Below, in pieces: positions 11,071 through 22,175 of a DNA stretch of 64,000 bases. This DNA comes from Nelumbo lutea (Eukaryota > Streptophyta > Magnoliopsida > Proteales > Nelumbonaceae): the NCBI GenBank assembly GCA_022828595.1, contig JAKGHH010000003.1, positions 102,323,583-102,387,582 on the forward strand, written 5' to 3'. Position numbers and translations under genes: made by a program. Numbering within the stretch: the first letter of the stretch is position 1; each line of letters begins with the position of its first letter. Under the pieces are notes generated by a model. That model was not told the origin of the DNA and did no database searches. It was given only the letters and a program-made list of their open reading frames with translations.

Positions 11071-11766
11071 GGGTTTAGTTTTAGGTTGAAGGTTCTTCAC
11101 CGATCGAACACCTTTCTTAATACTCCATGGTGGTCTTCCTGCCTCTTTTCCTTGACAACTATGTCATCTACATAACATTCGATCTCCTTAGACATCATGT
11201 GGTGGAATACACTTGTTGTCGCTCTTTGATAGGTGGCCCCATCATTCTTTAGACCGAAGGGCATCATCTTGTAGTAAAAGTTCCTGATGGGTGTCCTGAA
11301 TGCCGTGTGAGGTGCATTTACGGGGTTCATAAAGATCTGATTGTACCCACTATAGGCATCTAGGGAAGAGAAGAGTTGATTCACCGCTACTGAGTCTATT
11401 AGTACCTCCATGTTCGGCAAGGGGAATTCATCCTTGGGGCAAGCTTTGTTCAGGTCCCTAAAGTTGACACAACACTTGGGATAAGGTTAGGAAATGTCAG
11501 TTTTCATTTGTGCGCTAAGGTCGGGTAGCTATACTTTAGAGTATTAACCTAAGTTGTCCGTTCTTATTCTTTACTAGTACTATGTTTGCTAGCCACTGGG
11601 GGTGTGCTATGGGCTTGATAAACCTAACCTTTAGGAGTTGTTCAACTTCTTCTTTGAACTTCAAGGTTACCTCCGGCTTAAAAAACCTCTGAGGTTGCTT
11701 TATGAGCTTAACCTTGGGATCTATACATAGGGTGCGTCTGACCAGGCCCAAGTCCAGTCCTAGCAT
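11071..11766 (-). pseudogene. Element E reverse transcriptase N-terminal half
   Basis: The segment 11766-11536 gives GLVRRTLCIDP and RFIKPIAHPQWLANIVLVKN. A damaged joint recovers CVNFRDLNKACPKDEFP. The segment 11420-11097 gives SSLDAYSGYNQIFMNP, MPFGLKNDGATYQRA and the catalytic YVDD (IECYVDDIVVKE). The order and motifs are those of a Ty3/gypsy reverse transcriptase up to the YVDD region. The joint near 11421-11535 carries stops and a frame change, so it is inactive. Confidence 0.85.
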
Positions 11767-13080
11767 CTGATCATACGACTAGGCGAAAACATCTTGAAAT
11801 TCTGTGCAAGTGTATGCGGGTTAGTTTCTCTTAAATGGGCTTTTAGTGTTCTTCAATAGGGAGGAGTTTTTACCTCTTAGTAGTGCGACCTAATTTTCTT
11901 TGTCCTTAGCTCTTAGTTTGGTTGATATGTACAACGACCTTTCCTCTTCCTCTTCTGTGGCCATGTTGATTTCCTCTAAAGGTTCCTCCACTGCATCGAT
12001 GGAATCCCTCATGTGTTTAGGAGGTGTTTGGATCTCATCACACTATTCTACAGTCTCCTCTTTTTGCTCTTGTTATTGCAAGTGAACTTTAGTGTTCCTT
12101 AGTTACGTTGGTTGATATCTTTTTTGCTTTTTTTTTTTAATGTTGTACCTTTGGTATGGGTGATGTCTGTCCAATCCTTGGGGGTGTCCTCATGCAATGA
12201 AATCATCGTGATGTCCTTTTGTAGGAGTAGTTTAGTGAAATAGTTCTGGTTGAAACATAGTTCGTAGGCATGCTTTTCTTAAAGAGAAATGCAACATTCA
12301 TTCCATGTGAGAAGCATGTTCTTAGAAAGAAAAGTATGAGCATGCATAGTTTGAGTATCGTTTCAAGTACATATGGGGAATATACTCTAGTGATGACAAA
12401 CAATAATTATGCTTGGATCTCATTTCATTTAGTAAAACACATACTCTATGAATAAATAGGGAGTCATACCTCTGAGATGGCCTTTTTAGCTATTAGCGAT
12501 TCATCGTCCTCATAATCCGTAACAATGGTGTAGTAGCTCTTCCCATCGTCACCGGTCATCCATATGCACCTTGTTTTTTCTTCTTTTCCAGCGTGGTCGG
12601 TGGGTCGCTCGCAAGGCTCAGCAGCTACATTCCTTCCACCCTAGCTACTCTAGTCTCGCCTTCGTCGGCCAGCTCAATGTAGTAGATTGTGTCTTGTAGG
12701 TGAGCTTCAGACTTGTCGAAGGGGAACCTGGTCACACGTCCCTTATGCTTAGCCTGGATGCACTGATGGTATGTCGACGATACGAGGGCCAAGCTATGTA
12801 TGAGTGGTCGTCCCAGCAGGGTGTGATACGCGGTTTTTCTAGAAATGACTTAGAATTCTTGCATGACAGAGAATGGCCTGATTGATACCAGCAACTCGAT
12901 GGACCCCTCTGTTACATATGCGTTTTCGTTGAAATTAGTCACCTCCATGGGCAGGCCTTTCACAGTGTCCCACTGCACATCCATCGATTTCAGGGTATGG
13001 ATCTTCGCATCTCGAAGCCCCCCACCCTTGTTGTGATGTACAGGAGTCGATTGTGGTGGGGGTATGCCGCTAGCATGTCT
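11767..13080 (-). pseudogene. Element E protease region and PR-RT linker
   Basis: Around 12900-12700 the minus strand reads SIELLVSIRPFSVMQEF, a stop, then AYHTLLGRPLIHSLALVSST and YHQCIQAKHKGRVTRFPFDK. This is the back half of the gypsy aspartic protease (the LLGRPWIH-type block). Downstream, 12050-11767 holds an acidic EEEEERSLYIS stretch and a decayed FQDVFA.SYDQM, the usual linker before RT. No intact DSG/DTG active site could be read. Confidence 0.6.
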
Positions 13081-13401
13081 TCAGGCGTGAATTCTATACT
13101 GGTGCGTGCAGGTCAATAGGGTTCCAAGGGTCTCTTGAATACTTCCGCCAAAGCTCTGATTGCTAGCTTCCTTGTTGATGAATTTGCTCTCTGTTTGCTG
13201 AAAAAGAGTTGGAGCTCCGGTTGGTATTGGCCTGGGGCTCCCACCACGTTGACACTTCCTCCCTGGGTGTGGGCTGGGAAGGGATCCATTTCTACCGATG
13301 TGCGGTTTCATTTACAAATTCGTCTAGTTTCACTTTTTGTACAAACAACCTTCTCAACAAAAAGCAGTCCATTAAGTCATGGTGCGGGGATTGGTGATAG
13401 T

Positions 13402-14807
13402 TGCATCACTGTTCTCTATGTTTGTCTTTTTTTGGATCCACTCTAGCCGATGGTGGTGGTAGACTAATTACCCTGTCCTCTACCAGTTTATTCATTATCA
13501 TCAAGACCTCTTCTCTGGCACAAGGAAAGGGGGGGAGGAACCGACAGATCGCTTCTTCTACCTTGGCCATTATTTCGAAAATAGGGCCATGGCCTGGGTC
13601 CCGTGTTGTTGTAGGGCCTACGATCAACTGTGTAGGCCTTGTTTCTTCCAAATTTTCCCAATACAGGTTGGGGCTGAACTGTGGCGCTTTTGACCGTACG
13701 CGTTGTCCTCTCTAAGCACCACCATAGTTGGCTAAATGTTTCCACTTCAATGTTTTCTATGCCTATTTTGTAGGCAACTTGCATTCCCTGGATGCACTAT
13801 TCAACAAAACCTTTCATTGCATGTTCGTCAAAGACTGCATGGGTCAACTTTTGGAACCTCATGGCGTAAGCCACAAGGTCCTCTCCCGATCGTTGCTCTG
13901 TGTTCCTTAGATCCGCCATTGTTAGTTTCCTCTCCAATGTGAACCATTTGGATAGGAACTTTTTTGCCTGTTCGGTCCATGAGTATGCTTCCAGCTGTGA
14001 GGTTGACGAACCACGTATGCGTCGGCCCTGTCAAAAATTTTGAGAACTCACACACTTTTAGATCACCAGCCCCAAGGCATCCTCGAATTTGCTAATGTGC
14101 TCATGCAGGCTTCCCCTCTGTCCGTCGTACTAGGGCCATTGTTGGGGAGGGGTGTACTCAACAAGATAAGGCTTATACAGGATTCTATCAGAATAAGGCT
14201 TCTACAAAACAGCCGAGTCCTGGGCCCGGTTGTGGCTCTCCACCACTAGACCTTGAACGTATTCTTTCAACTCGTCTCAGCTAAGTGGAGCCTCCATAGC
14301 TAGGTTAGTTCAGGGGAAGGTCTAAGGTTAGGCAAAAGAATGTTGCCCTATCTATGTGGGGTTGGTTCTAGCTAGTTGTTCTAGTACAATGCAGGCTAGG
14401 TTGGAGGCACGACGGCTAGCAAGGATATTAACAGGAACCAGAGCCGGAGTGAAAGGGGATTGTTCAGTCAGAGTTGTCCGCTAGTGGAGGATCTGGAGTG
14501 TGTTCTTTGTTTCCTCCTCTGCCCGTTCTACCTTTTCAAATCGAGCCTCGAAGTGGGCCTTGAATTCATATACTTTATTTGAGAGTATCTGGAGTGTGTT
14601 CTTTGTTTCCTCTTGTGCCTGTTCTACCTTTTCAAATCGAGCCTCGAAGTGGGTCTTGAATTCATATACTTTATTCGAGAGAATCTCGATATCAGCTTGA
14701 TGGGGTAATTCTGTTTTGAGTTGTTGCTTTGTTCCCGGGTTAGTATCCTCTGGGATGTTGCCATGTTCTTCGGGGATGGGTGTGAGGTTGATTCTGCGGT
14801 TGACCAT
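13402..14807 (-). pseudogene. Element E gag
   Basis: ATG at 14807 starts MVNRRINLTPIPEEHGNIPE, followed by a duplicated coiled-coil block. The core near 14055-13800 reads KFLTGPTHTWFVNLTAGSI and, in another frame, KKFLSKWFTLERKLTMADL and NTEQRSGEDLVAYAMRFQKL. After a stop it continues GMQVAYKIGIENIEVETFSQL. This is a retrotransposon gag (PF03732 type). Frameshifts are frequent. Confidence 0.7.
14491..14682 (-). repeat. 96-base direct duplication within gag of element E
   Basis: Two adjacent 96-base units (14491-14586, 14587-14682) differ at only a few bases. Each encodes 32 residues, ILSNKVYEFK.HFEARFEKVE, with a charged heptad-like pattern. The unit is a multiple of three and keeps the frame. 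Confidence 0.8.
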
Positions 14808-15995
14808 TTTCTATGATCAAAGACGGGACTAGAAATTCTAATGTAAGTAAGGAGTGGTTAGGTTGGTGGGCGATCTCTTTGAAAGACAGAAGAAGACCAA
14901 GAACAGAGAATCAACCGAAGGGTCTAGGGTGAAGGAGGGACGAGGAGGTAGCTGAGTAGGGAGTTTTGATGACAGGGTTTGCTAAAGGCTGAATGAATGC
15001 CCCTCGTCATAAGGGGGGATCTCCATTTAAAGGAGAGGATCCCGAGGTCTTGAAAGGAAGGAGCCAAAAACATTCATTCTCCACTGGGAAAGAGAATATT
15101 AGATTTGTTGTCGGATATTAAGGAGCACCGCTAGGGTTTCGCCATGTGTCCTTATGGGATCTCTCAAACATTAACTTTTCTTTCTCCCAGGGATCCTCAT
15201 AACCCACGTGTGCTACTGCCTCTCGCGTCTCACTTAGTTGTTGTGGCATTAGTGACGTCATTATCTAACTAGTAGTCTTTCGGTAATCCTACGTGGTTCC
15301 TAGTCACACAAGTAATTAAAAAAAGCCCCATGTGCAACAAATATTCGGTCCTGATTTTGGTTAACAACGACCCTGTAACAGCCCAAGGTTTGTCGTGGGG
15401 CCTAGTGCACGTGGACCCCTTCGTTGGTTTAATTTATATTTGCCTTGTACCTGTGCTGGGAATGGGTTCATCGTTGGTTTATCGCAAAGAAGGACTGGTT
15501 ATGGGTAAATCGCAAGCATCCTTGTGGTACAAATTCAATATCTATTATGCTCTAGGGGACTGAGTGAGCATTATGTACCTACACCCACTACACCAGTGAT
15601 GGTTGGTGGGTATTTGACATGAAGAGTGGAGGCATTTCGCCTCGCTGGTCTTCGGATTCTGCCAACAAATCTCCGGTTTGGGTTGAACCAAGTTTAGAAT
15701 CTCTCAATAGCTTTCCTAGAAAATTGTTCATCTGTTAATCAAATCTCAGTGTGGAAATTAATTTTCTTATCGTATTAATAATTAAAGGAAGGCTTAAACT
15801 AAAAATTTTCATGCTAGAGCTCGCCACGTAAGAGTTAATAAGAGTTCACCTCTTCTATTAAAAAAAGTTGGTGACTGTTTAGAAGAATCTAGAATTTGAG
15901 AATGCTCATTTTATTATCAATGTTTGAATGGTTGATAAAGAGAATTAGATGGCATTTGAAGGGCATTTTTTATTTTTCTAATGTCACTTAACAAC
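14808..15995. other. Upstream of element E; no gene seen
   Basis: The part up to about 15600 may include 5' leader and LTR of the minus-strand element E: it has a TTTAAAT box on the minus strand near 15028 and runs of GGGGGGATC. LTR ends and a primer-binding site were not found. Frame 15330-15563 has no known domain. Confidence 0.3.
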
Positions 15996-16145
15996 AGGTT
16001 AACAGACTGGTTAACGACAGGTACTAGATTGTCTCATTTTGAAAGTTTGGGTACTAGATTGCCATTTTTGGAAAGTTCAGGTACTGAATTATCGCAATTT
16101 AAAGTTCGGGGACCAAATTGTGGCTCGAGCCAAAATAGAGGGTAC
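15996..16145. repeat. Short imperfect tandem repeat, about 33-36 bases per unit
   Basis: The motif GGTACTAGATTG..(A/T)TTT.GAAAGTT..G recurs about four times in a row (GGTACTAGATTGTC, GGTACTAGATTGCC, GGTACTGAATTATC, GGGACCAAATTGTGG) with drift. Sequence of this kind is common in plant TE-derived DNA. Confidence 0.6.
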
Positions 16146-16768
16146 TGATCAGGAATTTTCCCTTTTGCTTTTCATTGATACCCCCGTAACGTAAACAAAA
16201 ATCCTCATATAAGGGGTTAAAATACATATTTGACAATTTTTAAAATTCAGAATTCAGAACAACATTTTCAACAATCAGAGTTAAAAAAGAAAAGTTCACC
16301 CATACCAATATACCTCTTAACATAATTATTACACTTTCAGACATCAAACGTCAGAGCAAATGAACAAGCTTAAATAAAAACTTACTCGATATTATAAACC
16401 TTACTTAACAGGAAATAAAATTAATGTGGGATTAAAATATTTTTGAATATATGGGTGGGTTAAAAAGTATTTTTAAGATAGGCATATTAACTTGGTCATC
16501 CATATGTTATAATATAAACTGTGAATGAAGTGTAAAGATAGGGGCAAAGGTAGGAAATTTTCATGAGGGGGACCAAAACCTAAAGTTGATTTGGGGGGGG
16601 GGGGGAATATGGATGGTCACAGGGGGGCCAACCCATTGGATTGGGGAATGGGGGAGGGGGAAATTTACATGAAATAGTGGGGATTTTTGGGCCATAGGGG
16701 AGGAGGGCATGGCTCCCTTGTGTAAAGATACTTTGAAATAGTGATTTTGAGGTTTATTGCATGACTTA
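16146..16768. other. No gene seen; contains a poly-G run
   Basis: AT-rich, then G-rich sequence with a run of about 14 G at 16592-16605. No coding texture. Confidence 0.4.
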
Positions 16769-17107
16769 AGGGCCTGTTTGGCAAGTCTTTTTGAGAAGAT
16801 CTTCTTGTAGCTTTGACAATCAAAAGATGCATTGAGCTTTTGACATAAGGTCTAGGCATCCCAAAGACTGTTTGGAAAATGCATGTCTTTCCGCGTCTCA
16901 AAAGTGCGAGCATAAAACGCAAAAGACACAAAAAACTCCATTTAGAGCTTCTCGAAATCAATCCAAAATGGGCTTTTCGCGTCTTTTCGGCATTCCGTAT
17001 TTTGGCAGCTAGATCTTCCACACACCAAACAAAAATAGACCAAATTTCAGTATACTCGGCTTGTAAACAATCGAAAGACTACACAGAAAGACGCACCAAA
17101 CGCCCCC
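16769..17107. mobile_element. Tourist-like MITE (PIF/Harbinger type)
   Basis: The ends are AGGGCCTGTTTGGCAAGTCTTT and, reversed, GGGGGCGTTTGGTGCGTCTTT. They are flanked on both sides by TTA, the three-base target duplication typical of PIF/Harbinger elements. Length is 339 bases, no transposase. Frames inside are chance. Confidence 0.7.
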
Positions 17108-17736
17108 TTAGCTAGCTTGTTGCCCACAGAGGAAATGATTGGTTGATGTAACTATGGTGAACACTAAAAAAGAAAGAAAAATAAATAAATAAAACTAAGG
17201 TCAGCACTTCTACCCTAGCACTTGTCCTTGTAAGATAGAAAGTCTAACATAAAAATATTGCAATGCATTGGTTAGTCAAATTGTTTGGGGACCAAGTCCA
17301 TGTGAATCTTTTTTAATTAATTAGTTCTCTTTGTCTCCATTGATTCATTGAAACTCTCTCTTCCTCTATGTATCTGCCACAAATTAGCAGGTTCAACCAC
17401 TGTATAACTTTCATTATTTCTTAGCTTCTTCTCTTTTGTCAATCTCTTGGCATTTGAGTTTAATTTTAAGAAAGAGACATGGGAAGAGGAAGATGAAAAC
17501 AAAAGAATGAAAAAGAGGCAAACAATAATAATGGTGAAAATTTTGACAAGAAGTATACAGTTATTACGAGGTCACCATGGCCACATCTTCCAGAGCAACT
17601 TCTAGAGTTGGTGAAGAGGCAGATATATCTAATATTAGAAACTCAACAAGAACCAGGAATAAACCTTAAAAATCCATTAGAGAATCTTCATTTTCGCAGA
17701 GTGAATAAAGCTTGGAGATCATGACCACCCAGGCAG
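17108..17736. other. No gene seen
   Basis: AT-rich sequence with no recognisable exon or element end. Confidence 0.4.
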
Positions 17737-18056
17737 TGTTGTAATCAAACAAGACCAACCCATTGTTAAGGAAAGCTATGGGTTGACTAGTATAAAAGAG
17801 GAAGGATCTAAAAATGGTAACTCTACAAGAGTGGAAGTTTCTAATGGAGGTTCTCTCCCAAGTTCAAAAATAACTGAAATAGGAAATAAATTAATAAGAA
17901 ACTTTATACATTGACAACTATTAATAAGAAACTTTTCTTTCCTTTATTATTTTATTATTTTTGTATATATATTGTACCCAAGTATCTCTAGTTGACATAT
18001 ACAGAAATACAATTCTCTTGCATTGTTTTTTTTTCCTTCTCTTCTTGTTCTTTAAC
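17737..18056 (+). repeat. 5' LTR of the copia half-element, left end uncertain
   Basis: The right end is fixed by the primer-binding site at 18057. A TATAAAAG box lies near 17791. The left end is placed at TGTTGTAATC by the usual TG start and TATA spacing; TGACAACTA at 17912 is an alternative. No second LTR exists for comparison. Confidence 0.35.
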
Positions 18057-18070
18057 TTGGTATCAGAGCT
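18057..18070 (+). other. Primer-binding site for initiator tRNA-Met
   Basis: TTGGTATCAGAGCT includes TGGTATCAGAGC, complementary to the 3' end (with CCA) of plant initiator tRNA-Met. The tRNA gene at 21934-22005 in this window ends GGCTCTGATA and would pair over 12 bases. Confidence 0.9.
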
Positions 18071-18089
18071 AAGACTTGAAGGTTGATCA

Positions 18090-20976
18090 TGGATGCAAAC
18101 AATGCCGATTCTTTTGAAGAAATGAACTCCAATTCGTCTGTTCTCTAGCACATGTATATTACGGTGGTCATGAACTCGATTCCCAACATATCTCCTTATA
18201 TCACTATCAAGTTGAATGGAGAGAACTTTCTATTGTGGAGAGCTCAACTTTTACCAGTGCTTAGAGCATACAAGTTGATGGGTTTGATTGATGGATCGGC
18301 CAAGGCACCACCGGAGGACATCCCAGATCCAAATAATATTTGTAAGGAAATTCTTAACCCATATTATTCGTCTTGGGTACAATTGAACCAACTCATTTTG
18401 AGTTGGCTTGTTGCATCTCTGACTGAGGGCTTATTAGCCCAAGTTGTTGTGCTTTCTACTACAATCGAAGTCTGGGGTGCCCTAGAGAGATCGTTCTCTT
18501 CTCGCTCATGATCTAAGATATTACAACTTAGATGCCAACTTCAGAATCTTAAGAAAGGGAATTTATCCACAAGTGACTATATTAAAAAAGCAAAGACTAT
18601 TGCAAACAATCTATCTGTTATTTCTGAACTAGTAGCAAAAGAGGATATTGCTCTATATGTTTTATCTAGACTAGGAAGTGAATATGAATCTCTTATTACC
18701 GCTATTACTAACAGAACTAATGCAGATCAGTTAGGAATCAATGATGTTCATGGCTTACTTCTTAGTCATGGATCATGGCTTATTCAACATAATATATCCA
18801 ATGAAGCTCCCAACGCTAATATTGCTGCAAATAATAGAAAAATAATTATTATAATAAGAGTAGCAATAAGCTTGGACGAGGTCAAGGACGAGGCAACCCA
18901 ATTGTAAGTCAGCTAGGTAATAAACCAGGACATGGAGCCTTGAAGTGCTACAAACGATATGATCTTTCATACCAAGGACAAAGCAACCATAATTCGCCAA
19001 ATCCTACTGCTGCATTCCATAGTGGTATGTCTTCCTACAATGGTTCAATTGCTCATTTCGATCCTACCTGGTATCCTGATAGTAGAGCAACTCACCACAT
19101 GACTCTAGATGCTGACAATTTACAAAACAAGTCTGAATTTTTAGGAACGGATCAAGTGAAAATTGATAATGGAGAAGGTTTGGCCATTAAGAATATTGAT
19201 TCTTCTTCTCTAACTTATGATCAACATCAGTTTAAACTAAAAAATGTTTATCATGTTCTTGCTTTGACAAAGAATTTGATTTCTATTAACAAATTTACAA
19301 GAGATCATTATTTGGTGTTTAAATTTCACTCAGATTTCTTTTTATTGAATGATCATACGGAGAGAACTTTAATCAAAGGACCCAGTAGAGATGGACTCTA
19401 TCAATTTCCAGACACTAATAGTTATAAAAGGAATTTAGCTGAAGCTTTTGTTGGAGAATGAGCTTCTCTTCAGAATTGGCATCATTGACTTGGGCATGCT
19501 TCTTTAAAAGTAGTTAAATTAGTGATTTCTAAAATTGATTTGTCTTCTTCTGGAACTGTCAATGATAATTTGTTTGTGAGGCTTTTCAATTAGGCAAAAC
19601 CCATCGTTTAAGTTAGTTTATTTCTTCTAGTACTATTTCACAACCTTTGTAATTGATTTACTCTGATGTGTGGAGACCTGTCCCAGTTTTGTCTACAAAA
19701 GGCTATTGTTATTATGTCTTGTTTATGGATATGTATTCAAAGTTTTCTTGGATTCCTCTTGAAGGAAAATCATATGTTTTTGATACTTTTCTTAAATTTA
19801 AGAGGTATGCTGAAAATTTCTTCTCTACTAAAATAAAAATGTTTCAAAGTCATTAGGGAGGTAAATATCGTAGATTATCTCAATTTTTGGACAATAAAGG
19901 AATTTTGCATCGAGTAAGTTGTTCTCATACTCATGAGCAGAATGGTAGTACTGAATGAAAACACCAACATATTATCGAGTCCACTGAAGCAACAGAAACT
20001 ACAGTTTTTCTCATAAACCAGTTGCCTACACCGACCCTTGGTAATCTCTCTCTGTATGAAAAATTATTTGGGTGTGCACCTGATTATTCCATGTTACGGA
20101 GTTTTGGTTATCTTTGTTGTCCTCTTATTTGACCATATAATAAGCATAAAATGGCTTATAGGTCTACCAGTTGCATTTTCATTGGTTACAATTCTTCTCA
20201 TAAAGGGTATAAGTATTATAACCTAGTCACTTCAAAGGAAATTATTGCCAAACATGTTTTGAATGAGAAACAATTTCCTAAGATTTCTCAAGATAGTCCA
20301 TCCTTTGGACATCTAGATTTGGCACCAATTTCATTGTTACCTGTAACCACAGTTACTAATGCATATGAGCCTTCTCTTTCTTCTTTTATTACTGCTAATT
20401 CTTCTCCAAATCATCATGGTACTTCTCCAAATTTTTCTTCTTCTATTAATGCTTCTACCGATGGTTCTTTGTCTCATAGTGATAGTCAGATAGAACCGCT
20501 GCCTCAGAGAACACGGTTGCTTCAAGAAATTCTTGACACCACACTTGTTCCTCCTCCAGCGGCAGAAACACATACTATGACCACTCATTCCATGTCTACT
20601 CGCCAATTTTAGACTGTTATGTGGTATCCTTTTCCTGAAGGACTCCTAGTAGCTAGTGGTGCTTGTGATATGGAACTATCTTCCTATTCTCAGGCGTCCA
20701 AGTCTGCTCATTGGCGCTTTGCTATGACCTCTGAGTTTCATGCTCTCCTCCAAAACGATATGTGGCAACTTGTTCCCTATGATCCCTTCATGACTGTTGT
20801 TGGCTCTAAGTGGGTCTATAAAATCAAGAGAAAACCTTATGGTTCTATAGAAAGGTAAAAAGCCAGATTAGTTGCTCAAGGTTTTTCTCAGGTTCCTGGA
20901 GTCGATTTTACTGATACCTTTAGTCCAGTTGTTAAACTGGCTACTGTCCGTACCATATTGCCTCTAGCCGCATCAC
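18090..20976 (+). pseudogene. Copia gag-pol remnant
   Basis: ATG at 18090 gives MDANNADSFEEMNSNSSVL, then TAG, then the UBN2-type gag (18152-18511: ITIKLNGENFLLWRAQLLPV, VWGALERSF) and, after TGA, ILQLRCQLQNLKKGNLSTSD. Protease (18940-19461) has WYPDSRATHHMT, where the active DSGA has become DSRA. The GAG-pre-integrase block is LIKGPSRDGLYQFP. Integrase (19653-20275) keeps IYSDVWRPVPV, DMYSKFSWIPL, HTHEQNG, LFGCAPDYSMLRSFGYLCC and IFIGYNSSHKGYKYY. RT begins at about 20619 ([58 protein letters not shown]) and ends. At least five stops or frame changes. Confidence 0.85.
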
Positions 20977-20981
20977 AGTGT

Positions 20982-21026
20982 CAGATCGGATTTGGATATA
21001 CTCTGATTCGAATCCAATCCGATCTG
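20982..21026. repeat. Hairpin at the copia breakpoint
   Basis: CAGATCGGATTTGGAT at 20982-20997 faces AATCCAATCCGATCTG at 21011-21026, an inverted repeat with one slip and a 13-base loop. It begins within six bases of where copia similarity ends. Confidence 0.65.
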
Positions 21027-21933
21027 TTTACATCCCTACATTTACAAGGGCTTTCAACTGTGTGTGTATAAGAGGGGAGAGAGAGAGAGGACAGTTCATA
21101 ACAAAAATGCCAAAATTCTACCACAGCCATAGGTATGCAAAAAAAAAAAAAAGAAAAGAAACATTCATCATCGATAGTTAAAAAAAAAAAAGATGATTTC
21201 AACAACTTAACCAAGACTTAGCCAACCATTTGGGATCAGCTAAATAATTCTCCATTAAACTCTGACATGGCCACATTATCAAACTCTTAACAAATATCTC
21301 ACATTCAAGTAAGTAAAAAACACTTGATAGAAATTCATACTTCATGGACTACAGAGTTCCCAATTAAACATTATGAATAACAAATAATGATGCACCTTCA
21401 AGAGTCCCTCCTTTACCATTCAGATGTCTCGATCGGCATAAGAAAGCGAAACAAGGGTTCATATTGTCATGTAATGCAAACCAAGATGATGAAAGGAAAG
21501 TAGACACAACTGCAAAAATAACAGAAGAGCATTCCAAATCCAGCCTAGTAGCTTCTGACCTCCGACTTCAGAGAAAGAAAAGGTTCAACTCCCTCCATGA
21601 AACAAACATATGATAGGAAAGGTTTTCGTAGTGGATTTTTTTTTTTTTTTTTTGAGCAAAAAAACCGAGCTTTTCTGATCAGACATCACAACCCATTTTT
21701 GCAAGTATAAGAACAAGGCAGCAAAAATTCAGAAAACATCAAGGATGAGTTTCGAAAGAAAAACAAAAAAAGTTACTCTGATATGTGATTAAGTTTGAAA
21801 CGGTCTAGAGGGTCTGGACCGTGGACCCGTAGCTCGGCATCAGGACCGATGGGTGGACCACCATTCAGTCCGCTCTAGACCGAATCGTCTATCGAAATAA
21901 TAGAAATTCGATATTAAAAAGGATACAGCACTC
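21027..21933. other. No gene seen
   Basis: AT-rich with A-runs near 21137 and 21181 and a T-run near 21636. It lies upstream of the tRNA gene. No exon recognised. Confidence 0.4.
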
Positions 21934-22005
21934 ATCAGAGTGGCGCAGCGGAAGCGTGGTGGGCCCATAACCCACAGGTCCCAGGATCGAAACCTGGCTC
22001 TGATA
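21934..22005 (+). tRNA. Initiator tRNA-Met (CAU)
   Basis: Acceptor stem ATCAGAG pairs perfectly with CTCTGAT. Anticodon stem GTGGG/CCCAC encloses loop CCCATAA with anticodon CAU at 21966-21968. The T arm includes AGGTCCCAGGATCGAAACCT. The A-U first pair and the three G-C pairs beside the anticodon loop mark the eukaryotic initiator form. A and B boxes (TGGCGCAGCGG, GGATCGAAACC) are present, and T-runs from about 22037 can end transcription. No intron. Length 72. Confidence 0.95.
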
Positions 22006-22175
22006 ATCTGATTCAGAGTAAAAGCTTCCTAATTTCTTTTTCTATCTTTTTTCTTTTTTCATTTTTTTCGTTTCTTCAGTGACTAATGACAATTCGACTA
22101 ACACTTAAATCGTGTTAGAACTACAACGATTATCAATGTATGTTCATCTTCTCTGCATTCGGATTCTGGTTTACA

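Larger units (their letters stand above)
11068..14807 (-). mobile_element. Element E: Ty3/gypsy fragment, gag to reverse transcriptase
   Basis: Reading on the minus strand from 14807 there is a gag start, gag core, protease region, linker and the front of the reverse transcriptase, all broken by frameshifts and stops. It ends at about 11070 right after FNLKLNP, before the rest of RT, RNase H and integrase, against a receptor-kinase fragment. No LTR was securely found; a minus-strand TTTAAAT near 15030 may be LTR promoter sequence upstream. Lineage is gypsy; a Tat-like placement is plausible from the RT wording but not secure. Confidence 0.75.
17737..20976 (+). mobile_element. Ty1/copia 5' half-element
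   Basis: The order is LTR, tRNA-Met primer-binding site, gag, protease, integrase and the very start of the reverse transcriptase. Sequence stops matching copia at about 20976, right after TILPLAASQ. The rest of RT, RNase H and the 3' LTR are absent. The break sits next to a hairpin. Several frameshifts and stops make it dead. Confidence 0.8.
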
